Assembly (NCBI RefSeq): GCF_026642255.1
Contig: NZ_CP113264.1
Coordinates: forward strand, 992,001-1,056,000
DNA from: Streptomonospora nanhaiensis
GTDB lineage: Bacteria; Actinomycetota; Actinomycetes; Streptosporangiales; Streptosporangiaceae
DNA length: 64,000 nucleotides
Reading direction: 5' to 3'
Part shown: positions 54,492 through 63,277 of the stretch, in pieces
Position numbering within the stretch: the first letter of the stretch is position 1
How the letters are laid out: each line of letters opens with the position of its first letter
Notes under the pieces: model-generated
What the model was told of the DNA's origin: nothing
What the model saw: the letters and a program-made list of their open reading frames with translations, nothing else
Database searches by the model: none
Made by a program: the position numbers and the translations under genes

Positions 54492-55823
54492 CTACTGGCG
54501 GCCGAGGGCCCGGTAGGTCCACCCCGAGGCGCGCCAGAACGTGGGGTCGAGGGCGTTGCGCCCGTCCACGATCCTCTTCTGGGCCACCACGGTGGCCAGC
54601 TCCTCCGGGTTGGCCTCGCGGAACTCGGTCCACTCGGTGAGCAGGAGCACCACGTCCGCCCCCCGCGCCGCCTCCAGCATGGAGTCGGCGTAGTTCAGCT
54701 GCGGGTGCTCCGCGCGGGCGCGCTCCAGCGCCACCGGGTCGTACACCGTCACCTGGGCGCCGAGCGACGCGATGGTCGAGGCGACGTCCAGCGCGGGCGA
54801 GTCGCGGATGTCGTCGGAGTTCGGCTTGAACGCCGCTCCCAGGACGGTGACCGTGCGCCCGGCGAAGCTGCCGCCGATCAGCTGGCGGGCGAGGTCGATG
54901 GTGCGGGCGCGGCGGCGCTGGTTGATCGCGTCCACCTCGCGCAGGAACGACAGGGCGGGCTCCACGCCCAGCTCGTCGGCGCGCGCCATGAACGCGCGGA
55001 TGTCCTTGGGCAGGCAGCCGCCGCCGAAGCCCAGGCCGGGGCCCAGGAACTTGCCGCCGATCCGGTCGTCGTACGACAGGGCCTCGGCCAGCTGGATCAC
55101 GTCGGCGCCCGCGACCTCGGACACCTCCGCCATCGCGTTGATGAAGGAGATCTTCGTGGCCAGGAACGCGTTGGCCGACACCTTGACCAGCTCGGCGGTC
55201 TGGAGGTCGGTCACCAGGAAGGGGACGCCCTCGTCGACCTGCCGCTGCCACAGGGCGCGCACGGCCTTCTCGACCCGGGGGGAGTCGGTGCCGATCACGA
55301 TCCGGTTGGGGCGCAGGGTGTCCTCGACGCCGAAGCCCTCGCGCAGGAACTCGGGGCTCCACCCCAGTTCGGCCTCCCCGCCCACGGGGGCGAGCGCGGC
55401 CAGCCGCGCGGCCAGGGTCGCGGCGGTGCCCACCGGGACGGTGGAGCGGCCGACGACCACGGTGGGGCGGTGCAGGTGCGGGGCGAGCTGGTCGACCGCG
55501 GCGTTGACGTAGCGCAGGTCGGCCGCGCCGGACTCGTCGCGCTGCGGGGTGCCCACGCAGATCAGGTGCAGGTCCGCGAACTCGGCGACCTCCCTGAAGG
55601 AGGTGGTGAAGCCGAGGCGCCCGGACTCCAGGCTCTTGCCGAGCAGCTCGGCGAGGCCCGGCTCGAAGAAGGGCACCCTGCCGGAGCGGAGCATCTCGAT
55701 CTTGGCCTCGTCGACGTCGAGCCCCAGTACCTCGAACCCCATCTCGGCCAGGCAGGCCGCGGTGGTGGCGCCCAGGTAACCGGTACCGATGACGGAGACG
55801 CGCATACGGTCCGCTTCGACCAC
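54492..55823 (-). CDS. ugd: UDP-glucose 6-dehydrogenase
   Basis: Oxidises UDP-glucose to UDP-glucuronate with two NAD+, giving acidic sugar donors for wall polymers. The 443-residue protein has the NAD motif VIGTGYLGATTAACLAEMG, VGTPQ, STVPVGT, SPEFLREG, the active-site Cys in GGGCLPKDIRAF, and the C-terminal NDP-sugar domain with AFKPNSDDIRDSP. It is translated from GTG 55823, preceded by GGAAGGA 8 nt away; the ATG at 55805 lacks such a site. It lies in the minus-strand group LCP-membrane protein-ugd next to other wall genes. Confidence 0.95.
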   Translation of the reverse strand: MVEADRMRVSVIGTGYLGATTAACLAEMGFEVLGLDVDEAKIEMLRSGRVPFFEPGLAELLGKSLESGRLGFTTSFREVAEFADLHLICVGTPQRDESGAADLRYVNAAVDQLAPHLHRPTVVVGRSTVPVGTAATLAARLAALAPVGGEAELGWSPEFLREGFGVEDTLRPNRIVIGTDSPRVEKAVRALWQRQVDEGVPFLVTDLQTAELVKVSANAFLATKISFINAMAEVSEVAGADVIQLAEALSYDDRIGGKFLGPGLGFGGGCLPKDIRAFMARADELGVEPALSFLREVDAINQRRRARTIDLARQLIGGSFAGRTVTVLGAAFKPNSDDIRDSPALDVASTIASLGAQVTVYDPVALERARAEHPQLNYADSMLEAARGADVVLLLTEWTEFREANPEELATVVAQKRIVDGRNALDPTFWRASGWTYRALGRQ

Positions 55824-56057
55824 TGGTTGAGTCCTTCCTCGCTTTCGTCCGTTGCCTGTGCCGGTGGTTGTTCCCGCAGAAGGCGGTCAACACCCCGGTT
55901 GAGGGCAGGAAACGGACATGGTTCGGCCGACGGGGGTGCCCCGGGGGCGCGATGCATCACCTTACGCGCCGAGGTGTGGCGCATGACCGAACACCGCGTG
56001 AACAGTCAGGCGCTCAGGTTACCGGTGGGTGCGGCCCCCCGGCCACGGGGGCGCGGC

Positions 56058-56747
56058 TCAGCGGGGACCGCCCCGGAGGGGGCCCGTCCCGCCGCTCTCG
56101 TCGTCCAGGGGCGTCCAGGTCGCGCCGGACCCGTTCCGCCGGAAGGGGGTCGTGGTCCGGTCCGGGTCACCGGCGAAGGGATCGTCCGGGTCGAGGACGG
56201 GGGGCGGTGCGGGCACGGCGTCCGGAACGGTGTCGCCCACGGGACCGCGGTCGCCCCGGGGACCGCCGTCCGCCCCGCCGGGAACGGCGCCGCGGTACCG
56301 GACCCGGCCGGGACCGCCCTCGATCAGAGGGGCGGGGAGCCCGGCGCCGGCGGCCGTCCGCCAGCGGACCGGCATGGCCGCCGAGACCAGCAGCAGCGTT
56401 CCGAGGGGCAGCCCCACCGCGAGGCCCGCGCCGGCCGGGTAGAGGAAGCTCTCGTCGTTCAGCCACGCCAGGGCGGGGCCCATCGACGCGGGATGCACGG
56501 CCGGCCACAGGCACAGTGCCGTGAGCAGGGCCCCCGACGCCCCTGCCGTCAGCGGGGACACCCGGGACGCGACCAGGTAGGCGCACACGCCCCCGGTGAG
56601 GCACGACACGACCGCCGACAGCACCGTCGCGACGCCCACGTCACCGGCGGCGAGCCGCGGAAGGGCCTCGGCCGACCAGGCGACGGCGACCCACAGCACG
56701 GGGGCGAGGGCGATACCGGCGAGCAGGCCGACCAGGTGTCGGAGCAC
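56058..56747 (-). CDS. membrane protein of unknown function
   Basis: A 229-residue protein with four predicted helices (about 5-25, 39-61, 70-88 and 105-126), followed by a long Pro/Gly/Asp-rich cytosolic tail. I do not recognise a family. The GTG start has GGAAGGA just upstream and lies 22 nt after the LCP gene, so the two are probably cotranscribed. It may support envelope assembly, on position only. Codon usage is like its neighbours. Confidence 0.75.
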   Translation of the reverse strand: MLRHLVGLLAGIALAPVLWVAVAWSAEALPRLAAGDVGVATVLSAVVSCLTGGVCAYLVASRVSPLTAGASGALLTALCLWPAVHPASMGPALAWLNDESFLYPAGAGLAVGLPLGTLLLVSAAMPVRWRTAAGAGLPAPLIEGGPGRVRYRGAVPGGADGGPRGDRGPVGDTVPDAVPAPPPVLDPDDPFAGDPDRTTTPFRRNGSGATWTPLDDESGGTGPLRGGPR

Positions 56748-56769
56748 AGGAGTCCTTCCTTCGCGGGGG

Positions 56770-58275
56770 TCACCCGCAGACGTTGTCCCGGGCGGTCGAG
56801 GTGGAGAGGCCCTCGGCGGCGGAGGGCTCCGCCTCCGGCCCGGGGGACTCCGCGCCGTCCGGGGCGTGGAACCCGGTGTAGTCGGATCCGATCACGATCT
56901 GGAGCTCGCCGTCCAGGGCGGTGTCCTCGACGGCCTCCGCGCCGGGGATCATCCCGGCCACGTAGGCGGCGTCGGCCCCGTCGCCCGGCCCGTGCCTCAC
57001 CTCGGTCGTCGGCACGTCGCTGCTGCTCCAGTTCTCGGCGGGCGCGGACAGCGCGAAGCCCGCCCCGGTCAGACCCTCGTCCACCTGCGCGCCGAGGCCG
57101 GGGGTCCCGATCCCGTTGAACACCCTCACCCGGATGTCACCGGGGTCCGGGTCGCCGCTCCCCCCGTCACGGGGCTCCTCCCCGGGTTCGGCGACAGGCC
57201 GGTCGGCGCGGACCGCGGCGAACAGCTCCCGGGAGGCCGGCTCGTCCCACAGCAGGGCGACGTCGCCGCGCGGCGTCCAGTGGTTCATGTCGGCGATGGG
57301 GACCTGGGTGAAGGTGACGGCCCCCATGTCCAGGTCGCGCATCTGGTAGGCGAGCTCGTTGATCGTGCTGGTGTCCAGGCCGGAGTCCACCGTCACCGAG
57401 GAGAGGGCGCTGTCCAGGAACGCGGTCAGCTTGGCGGGGTCGGACAGGGTCTCGCTGCTCAGCGCCCGGTCGAGCATCGCGGACAGCACCTGCTGCTGGC
57501 GGTCGATCCGGTCCAGGTCGCCGCGCGACGTGGCGCGGGTGCGGGCGAACGCCAGGGCCTCGGTCCCGTCCACCTCGTGCGTGCCCGCGGCCATGTCCAG
57601 CTGCGCCTTGGGGTCGTCGAGGGGCTCGGGCAGGCACACCTGGATGCCGCCCAGGGCGTCGACCACGTCGACGAAGCCGTGGAAGTCCACCTCGACGTAG
57701 TGGTCGATCCGCACGTCGGTCACCGACTCGACGGTCCGGACGGCCAGCTGCGGCCCGCCGTAGGCGTAGGCGGCGTTGATCTTGTCCTCGCCCTCGCCGG
57801 GGATGTCCACCCACAGGTCGCGGGGGATGCCGACGACGGTCACGCGGTCGCGCTCGTGGTTGAGCCGCACCAGCATCATGCTGTCGGAGCGCTGCCCCGG
57901 GGTCGAGCCGACGCTCAGGTCGTTCCGGTCCTCCTGGTTGACCTCCTCGCGGCTGTCGGAGCCGATCACCAGGAAGGTCAGGCCGCCGGTCGCCTCCGGG
58001 CGGTCGCCGTCGGACAGGCCGGAGAACACGTCGAACCTGTTCAGGGAGCCGGACATCCATCCGGTGAAGGCCCACGAGGTGCCCGAGGCGAGCAGGACCA
58101 GGACGGAGAAGGCGCCCATCAGGAGCAGGCCCGTGCGGCGCCGCCGCGCGGCCCTGCTGGGAACGGTCACCCGGCCGGACCTGGGGGACCGGCGGTCCTC
58201 CGGCGGCAGCGGCTGGGAACGCTCTCGCCGGAAGCCGTCCCCCGGCCCCTGCGTTCCCGAGCTGTCGTCGCTCAT
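56770..58275 (-). CDS. LytR-CpsA-Psr (LCP) family wall glycopolymer ligase
   Basis: A 501-residue membrane protein that joins lipid-linked glycopolymers (teichoic acid, arabinogalactan-like or capsule) to peptidoglycan. A basic cytosolic N-terminus (1-48) and one membrane helix (about 49-70) precede the LCP domain (about 95-255): GSDSREE, RSDSMMLVRLN, GIPRDLWVDIPG, and RTRATSRGDLDRIDRQQQVL, containing the catalytic Asp and Arg residues that bind the polyprenyl diphosphate. A LytR_C domain follows (about 370-460, VRVFNGIGTPGLGAQV), then a Ser/Thr/Glu tail ending in Cys. Neighbouring ugd, glycosyltransferase and ABC permease fit this job. Confidence 0.93.
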   Translation of the reverse strand: MSDDSSGTQGPGDGFRRERSQPLPPEDRRSPRSGRVTVPSRAARRRRTGLLLMGAFSVLVLLASGTSWAFTGWMSGSLNRFDVFSGLSDGDRPEATGGLTFLVIGSDSREEVNQEDRNDLSVGSTPGQRSDSMMLVRLNHERDRVTVVGIPRDLWVDIPGEGEDKINAAYAYGGPQLAVRTVESVTDVRIDHYVEVDFHGFVDVVDALGGIQVCLPEPLDDPKAQLDMAAGTHEVDGTEALAFARTRATSRGDLDRIDRQQQVLSAMLDRALSSETLSDPAKLTAFLDSALSSVTVDSGLDTSTINELAYQMRDLDMGAVTFTQVPIADMNHWTPRGDVALLWDEPASRELFAAVRADRPVAEPGEEPRDGGSGDPDPGDIRVRVFNGIGTPGLGAQVDEGLTGAGFALSAPAENWSSSDVPTTEVRHGPGDGADAAYVAGMIPGAEAVEDTALDGELQIVIGSDYTGFHAPDGAESPGPEAEPSAAEGLSTSTARDNVCG

Positions 58276-58608
58276 CGGCGTCCCCGTCCCAACCGACCCA
58301 CGGTGTCCTTATCCCTAGGTTGTCACCCGATCCGCCGAAGAGCGCGGGATGTCAACCCTCGGCGTGTTGTCCTCCGCTTTGGGTAGGACGCCGCCGGAGC
58401 CGCCGGGGTTCCGCTGCCACCGGGAGCCGTCCTGAGGCGTATCCGGTACCAGTGTGTGACCGAAATCCATGGCCACGGGCTGACTTACGCGCAAAAATGA
58501 TCGCTTCCGGTACGCGTACGGCGGCCCCCCGTTCCGGGGAGCGCCGTACGGCCTGCCCGCCGCGGACCGGTCCACACCCCTTTCCCCGCCCCCTCCCGGA
58601 GTACAACC
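58276..58608. promoter_or_regulatory. intergenic region between LCP and TM2 genes
   Basis: The 333-nt divergent gap has a possible minus-strand promoter (TAGGGA or TAAGGA near 58310-58320, before the LCP gene) and, in front of the TM2 gene, an inverted repeat CGTACGGCG (58515-58523) with CGCCGTACG (58542-58550). The repeat could be an operator or attenuator. No open frame here looks like a gene. Confidence 0.35.
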
Positions 58609-58848
58609 ATGTACCAGCAGCCCCAGTACGAAGCCGTGTCCCCGAAGAACTGGCTCACCACGCTCCTGCTCAGCCTCTTCCTCGGCGGCCTCGGGGTCCA
58701 CCGCTTCTACGTCGGCAAGACCGGCACCGGCGTCCTCATGCTGATCACCTGCGGAGGCGCCGGCGTCTGGGCCCTCATCGACCTGGTCATGGTCATCATG
58801 GGCAACTTCAAGGACGCCCAGGGCCTGCCCGTCAAGAACCAGGGCTGA
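58609..58848 (+). CDS. TM2 domain membrane protein
   Basis: A 79-residue protein with two helices (about 16-38 and 44-64) joined by the TM2 signature GGLGVHRFYVGKTGTGVLMLIT. TM2 proteins are small bacterial and eukaryotic membrane proteins of unknown function. ATG 58609 follows GGAG 8 nt away. A hairpin follows its stop. It has no clear link to its neighbours. Confidence 0.93.
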   Translation: MYQQPQYEAVSPKNWLTTLLLSLFLGGLGVHRFYVGKTGTGVLMLITCGGAGVWALIDLVMVIMGNFKDAQGLPVKNQG

Positions 58849-58863
58849 CCCGTCGGCGGCGCG

Positions 58864-58886
58864 GCCCGGCGGCGATCCCGCCGGGC
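58864..58886 (+). terminator. terminator after the TM2 gene
   Basis: A perfect 9-bp stem, GCCCGGCGG (58864-58872) with CCGCCGGGC (58878-58886), and a 5-nt loop, 16 nt after the TM2 stop. Confidence 0.65.
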
Positions 58887-58975
58887 GCTCCGGGCCGTAC
58901 GGGTGCAGTACCGTTGACGCGCGCGAGGGAAGCCCCTCGCGAGTCCCCGACACGTCTTGACCTTGGGAAGTGCCC

Positions 58976-59971
58976 GTGTCCTGGCCGCCTGTCTCCGTCG
59001 TCATGCCCGTACTCAACGAAGAACGCCACCTCGCCTCGGCGGTGGAGCACGTCCTCGCCCAGGAGTACCCGGGCGAACTGGAGGTCGTGCTCGGGGTGGG
59101 CCCCTCCTCGGACCGCACCCGCGAGGTCGCCGACGGGCTCGCCGCCGCCGACCCCCGCGTCAAGGTGGTGGACAACCCCACCGGCAGGACCCCGGCCGGC
59201 CTCAACGCCGCCATCGGCGCCTCCTCGCACGACATCGTCGCCCGCATCGACGGGCACGCCATGATGCCCTCCGACTACCTCCGTGTGGCCGTGGAGACCC
59301 TGCGCGAGACCGGCGCCGACAACGTCGGCGGCATCATGGCCGCCGAGGGCACCACCCCGTGGGAGAAGGCCGTCGCCGCCGCCATGACCTCCAAGGTGGG
59401 CGTCGGCAACGCGCGCTTCCACACCGGGGGCGAGGGCGGCCCCGCCGACACCGTCTACCTGGGCGTCTTCCGGCGCTCGGCACTGGAGCGCGTCGGCGGC
59501 TACGACGAGGCCTTCCTCCGCGCCCAGGACTGGGAGATGAACCACCGCATCCGCACCACGGGCGGCACCGTGTGGTTCCAGCCGCGGATGACGGTCTCCT
59601 ACCGGCCGCGTCGCAACGTGCGGCTGCTCGCCAAGCAGTACTTCCACTACGGCCGCTGGCGGAGGGTGGTCGCCCGCCAGCACAAGGGCACCATCAACCT
59701 GCGCTACCTGGCGCCCCCCGTCGCCCTGGCCGGGGTGGTCGCGGGCCTGGTCGGCGGGTTCGCGTTCTGGCCCCTGTTCCTGGTCCCCGCCGCCTACCTG
59801 GCGCTGGTCACCGCCGCGTCCGTGCCCCTCGGCCGGGGGCTGCCGGCCTCCAGCCTGCCGCTGATCCCGCTGGCCCTGGCCACCATGCACATGTCGTGGG
59901 GCGCCGGCTTCATCACCAGCCCCCCCGGGCTCGGCTCGGACTCGCGCACCGCGCAGGGCGCCAGCGCCTGA
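58976..59971 (+). CDS. family 2 glycosyltransferase
   Basis: A 331-residue glycosyltransferase with the GT-A domain at 1-230 and C-terminal membrane segments (about 242-270 and 278-296). Motifs are VSVVMPVLNEERHL (nucleotide-sugar site), IVARIDGHAMMP (DxD-like metal motif), GGEGGPADTVYLGVFRR and AFLRAQDWEMNHRIR (ED-type catalytic Asp and the downstream RR element). It resembles succinoglycan ExoA-type enzymes, so it may build an extracellular or wall polysaccharide. GTG 58976 has GGGAAG 5 nt upstream; GTG 58970 is an alternative. Confidence 0.9.
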   Translation: MSWPPVSVVMPVLNEERHLASAVEHVLAQEYPGELEVVLGVGPSSDRTREVADGLAAADPRVKVVDNPTGRTPAGLNAAIGASSHDIVARIDGHAMMPSDYLRVAVETLRETGADNVGGIMAAEGTTPWEKAVAAAMTSKVGVGNARFHTGGEGGPADTVYLGVFRRSALERVGGYDEAFLRAQDWEMNHRIRTTGGTVWFQPRMTVSYRPRRNVRLLAKQYFHYGRWRRVVARQHKGTINLRYLAPPVALAGVVAGLVGGFAFWPLFLVPAAYLALVTAASVPLGRGLPASSLPLIPLALATMHMSWGAGFITSPPGLGSDSRTAQGASA

Positions 59972-60080
59972 CGCGCCCGCCGCCGCGGGTCCCGGACGTG
60001 CGGCCGTATCCGGCCAGGGGCCGCCCTCGCACGGGGGCGGCCCCTCTGCTACCCAGGGAGCAGGACACGGAGAGGAACCC

Positions 60081-61151
60081 ATGGACGAGTTGCGGGGCGA
60101 CCAGGCCGCGTGGCGGTTCGACGGCGAGTCGATCGCGATCGCGTACGAGACGAAGGGCTGGTTCAAGAGCCCCCTCCTGAAACTCCTCGGCGGCCTGAGC
60201 GTGCCGCTCGCGGCGGTGGAGGAGGTGGACTTCCGGCCCGGGGCGGTGCGCAAGGGCGGCTGGGCCATGAACCTGCGGCTGCGGGAGCGGATGGACCCCT
60301 ACGCCGCGGTCGGGGCGATGCTCGACGACCGGGCCCAGCCCTTCAGGCTGACGGGGCCCGCGTCGACGGAACTGGTCGCCGAGTACCTCGCGGACCAGGT
60401 GAGGTTCGCCGCCGGACAGGCCGGAGCGCCCGACGGCGCGACCCCGACGGCTCTCGTGCCGCCGCTGCCGCTGCACGTCAGAACCTCCGAGGGCACCGCC
60501 CACCTCGACCGCGGACGCCTGACCCTGGTGTGGGGCGGGGGCCACGCGAGCGGTTTCAAGAAGAAGCAGCAGCGCCGCGAGTTCGACCTGGCCGACATCG
60601 CCGCCGTCGAGTGGTCCCCCCTCGACGACTGGGGCTGGGGCTTCGTCCGGGTGATCACCGCCGGCGGGACGGAGCAGACCGCGGCCAAGCCCAGGAACGA
60701 CCTCAACGTGCTGCGCGCGGGGGAGGAGGGCAACGAGATCCACCAGGTGTTCCTCCTCGCCGCCACCGTCACCGCGCACGTGTGGGCCCGGGGCGCGCGG
60801 GCGCGACTCGCGCCCGGCCCGGGCGGCGCACCGGGCGACGGCCGGACCGGACGGGACGACGACGCCTGGTGGAGGGACACCGCCAGGAGCGCGCTGGACG
60901 CCGTGCGCCGCTCCGCGCTCGCCCTGAACGGTTCCGGCGACGGGATCGCCACCGCGGAGGGCGGCGGGGCGGGCGCCGCCGGAGGTGCCGCGGCGGGGGA
61001 GCGGCGGTCCTCCGGGGACGGTCGCGGAGGGGGCGCCGACACCGCATGGATCTTCGAGCAGATCGAACGCCTCGGGGAACTGCACGCGAAGGGTCTGCTC
61101 ACCGACGAGGAGTTCTCCGCGAAGAAGGCCGAGCTCCTCGGCCGGATCTGA
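60081..61151 (+). CDS. DUF4429/SHOCT domain protein
   Basis: A 356-residue soluble protein: two tandem DUF4429 repeats (about 10-110, and 125-245, each with a W-rich beta core such as KGGWAMNLRLRER and DDWGWGFVRVI) and a C-terminal SHOCT motif (WIFEQIERLGELHAKGLLTDEEFSAKKAELLGRI), a short helical hairpin common at protein ends. Function unknown; similar proteins in Streptomyces may serve in membrane or oligomer assembly. ATG 60081 is preceded by GGAGAGGAA. A Gly/Ala-rich linker joins the parts. Confidence 0.85.
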   Translation: MDELRGDQAAWRFDGESIAIAYETKGWFKSPLLKLLGGLSVPLAAVEEVDFRPGAVRKGGWAMNLRLRERMDPYAAVGAMLDDRAQPFRLTGPASTELVAEYLADQVRFAAGQAGAPDGATPTALVPPLPLHVRTSEGTAHLDRGRLTLVWGGGHASGFKKKQQRREFDLADIAAVEWSPLDDWGWGFVRVITAGGTEQTAAKPRNDLNVLRAGEEGNEIHQVFLLAATVTAHVWARGARARLAPGPGGAPGDGRTGRDDDAWWRDTARSALDAVRRSALALNGSGDGIATAEGGGAGAAGGAAAGERRSSGDGRGGGADTAWIFEQIERLGELHAKGLLTDEEFSAKKAELLGRI

Positions 61152-61184
61152 CCCTCCCGGACCCGGCACGCCGGGCCCGGGGCC

Positions 61185-61967
61185 TCAGCACCCCGCGCGC
61201 TCCCCGCCCTCCCGGGCCTTGAGGGCGGAGACCGCCCCGGGCACGTCGTCCACCACGACCGCGTCCATGCCCGCCTCCGCGAAACGGGCCGCGTCGACCG
61301 GGTCCGGGCACCAGGAGACCACTTCCAGCCCCGCCCGGTGTGCCAGGTCCACGGTGTACGGCACCGAACGGCGGCCCGGCCGGGGGGCGTCGCCGGTCAG
61401 CCCGAACGACCGCGCGTCCACCGCGACGATCGCGCACCCCAGGCCGGCGGCTCCCGCCACGGCCTGGTCCAGCGGGTTGCGCACGAACGGCATCCACGCC
61501 GTCGGCACCTCCGGGGCGCCCCCGCGGACGGCCACGAGGACGCCGGGGTCGAACGAGCAGACGAACACCCGGCGACGTTTGGCCTCACGGCGCAGGTACG
61601 GGAGGAGAAGGGAGGCCGTCCGCCGTGACGGAGCGTCGACCGCGTCCTCCATGACCGACTTGACGTCCACGTCCAGCCCGACCCCCGCCGGGATCGCCGC
61701 GAGCCCCTCGTCCAGTCCGGTCAGCCCCGCCGCGGCGCACTCCCCCGCGGTCAGGTCCACGATCGCCCGGCCGTCGGCCAGGGCGGCGTCGTGGTGGAGC
61801 ACCAGCGCGTCGTCGGCCGTGCGCCGCACGTCGACCTCCACCCAGTCCGCCCCGGCCGCGGCCGCCGCCGCGTACGACTCCGGCGAGTTCTCGCGGGCGC
61901 CGTCCACCACGCCGCGCCCCGCGCCGCGGTGCCCGATGACCTCGGTGGCCGCGAAGACCCGGCTCAC
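61185..61967 (-). CDS. glycerophosphodiester phosphodiesterase
   Basis: A 260-residue GDPD-family TIM-barrel phosphodiesterase that hydrolyses glycerophosphodiesters to glycerol-3-phosphate and an alcohol. Motifs are EVIGHRGAGRG with the catalytic His and Arg, ENSPESY, GADWVEVDVRRTADDALVLHHD (metal-binding Glu, Asp and catalytic His). It has no signal peptide, so it acts in the cytosol. The GTG start overlaps the upstream cytidylyltransferase stop by 4 nt. Co-translation with that gene suggests phosphoglycerol or teichoic-acid metabolism. Confidence 0.92.
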   Translation of the reverse strand: MSRVFAATEVIGHRGAGRGVVDGARENSPESYAAAAAAGADWVEVDVRRTADDALVLHHDAALADGRAIVDLTAGECAAAGLTGLDEGLAAIPAGVGLDVDVKSVMEDAVDAPSRRTASLLLPYLRREAKRRRVFVCSFDPGVLVAVRGGAPEVPTAWMPFVRNPLDQAVAGAAGLGCAIVAVDARSFGLTGDAPRPGRRSVPYTVDLAHRAGLEVVSWCPDPVDAARFAEAGMDAVVVDDVPGAVSALKAREGGERAGC

Positions 61968-62713
61968 GAGTCCGCCTCCGCCAGGACGGCGCGGGCGCGG
62001 GCCCGGCGCAGCAGCGTCTCGGCGACCTCCACGTCCCCCGGGTTCGTCACCTTGATGTTGTCCTCCTCACCCGGCACGATCCGCACCTCCTCCCCGGGCA
62101 GGTACCGCAGCACCACCCCGCAGTCGTCCGTGGCGACCAGCCCCGGGTCGGCCGTGGCCAGGGCGTAGGCGCGGCGCGCCACGCCCAGCCGGAACCCCTG
62201 CGGGGTCTGCATGCGGCGCAGCTCCGAGCGCGGCGGCACCTGGGCGACGGCCTCGCCGCCGGTCCGGCCGGGGGCCACCCTGACGACCGTGTCGGCGCTG
62301 GGCACCGCCACCCCGACGGCGCCCGCCTCTCCCAGCGCCGCGACGCACGCGGAGATCGTGGCGGGGCGCACGAGCGGCCGGGCCGCGTCGTGCAGCAGGG
62401 CCAGGTCGGTGTCGGCCGCGCCCCCCATCGCGGAGAGGGCGGCGTACGAGGTGTCGGTGCGTGTCCCCCCGCCGGGGAGCACGGCGGTGACCTTGGCGAA
62501 CCCCGCGGAGGCGACGATGTCCTCCACCCTCCCGACGTACTCCCGCACCATGAGGACCAGGATCTCGTCCACCTCCGGGCACGCCTCGAACGCGGCGACG
62601 GAGTGCTCGATGATGGGCCGCCCCTCCAGGGGCAGCAGCTGCTTGGGGGAGGGGGCGCCCATACGGGAGCCGACCCCTCCGGCCAGAACCGCCGCGATCA
62701 CACGCGGGCGCAT
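61964..62713 (-). CDS. IspD/TarI family cytidylyltransferase
   Basis: A 249-residue nucleotidyltransferase that joins CTP to a sugar-alcohol phosphate: AAVLAGGVGSRMGAPSPKQLLPLEGRPII (nucleotide loop), LLHDAARPLV, RMQTPQGFRL and EDNIKVTNPGDVEVAE. These motifs are shared by IspD (methylerythritol phosphate, isoprenoid synthesis) and TarI (ribitol phosphate, wall teichoic acid). AGGxGxRMG and the neighbours (ABC permease, GDPD, LCP) favour TarI; DNIKVT fits both. ATG 62713 has GAGGTGGGG close upstream. No IspF gene is adjacent, which would be expected for an ispDF pair. Confidence 0.82.
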   Translation of the reverse strand: MRPRVIAAVLAGGVGSRMGAPSPKQLLPLEGRPIIEHSVAAFEACPEVDEILVLMVREYVGRVEDIVASAGFAKVTAVLPGGGTRTDTSYAALSAMGGAADTDLALLHDAARPLVRPATISACVAALGEAGAVGVAVPSADTVVRVAPGRTGGEAVAQVPPRSELRRMQTPQGFRLGVARRAYALATADPGLVATDDCGVVLRYLPGEEVRIVPGEEDNIKVTNPGDVEVAETLLRRARARAVLAEADS

Positions 62714-63277
62714 GGCCCCACCTCTTCCGTCCACGGCTGGTGTCGCCGTTCCCTTGGCCGCACTCGCCGCGGCGCTCGTCACAGGGCCCGCCCGGGGGCG
62801 CGTCCGGGGCCCGGCCGCCGCCGGCGGACCGCGCGGCAGGACGCGTCGGACCCTGCCGGCGTCCGTGTGCGCGGGGCCTTCGGCCTTCGCGGCCCCGGTC
62901 GGCCGGGGCGCGTGCCCGGTTGTTCCCCGTAAAGGACATGATCTCCGCCCTCGGGCCGAGGCTAGCGGACCGCCGCGGCGACACGGGGCGTGACCGCGCG
63001 CACAGCCCGGAGGGGGAGGGCTGGTTGGCGCGGCCCGTCGTCCGCAGCGGTAACCTATGGACGCCTGTATGGCGTGCCCGGTCCAGACCTCCTCCGATGC
63101 GGTGGGAACCGGGCGCGGTCCGTGACATCCCCCGGTCGCCCGGACACGCTCCCCCGTTTCCGGCACACCCGGCGCGGGGTGGACCGCGCGTGTCGACCGG
63201 TGCGCACAGGCGAGACACGAACACGCCTGTCCGGCCACCTCGCTGACCGGACGAGAAAACAACCCTTGGAGGTGGCG
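62714..63277. promoter_or_regulatory. divergent intergenic region between cytidylyltransferase and ABC permease
   Basis: About 560 nt without a supported gene. TAACCT (63051-63056) on the plus strand is a possible -10 box, but the nearest TTG-type -35 is too far (20 nt). GC-rich stretches give long frames by chance. The plus-strand leader to the permease contains only the Shine-Dalgarno sequence (GGAGG at 63268-63272) as a clear feature. No hairpin that I would call a terminator is present. Confidence 0.35.

Noticed and set aside
54396..57119. 907-codon plus-strand frame antisense to ugd and the LCP gene
   Set aside because: Opposite strand carries clear genes with catalytic motifs; the frame has no motif.
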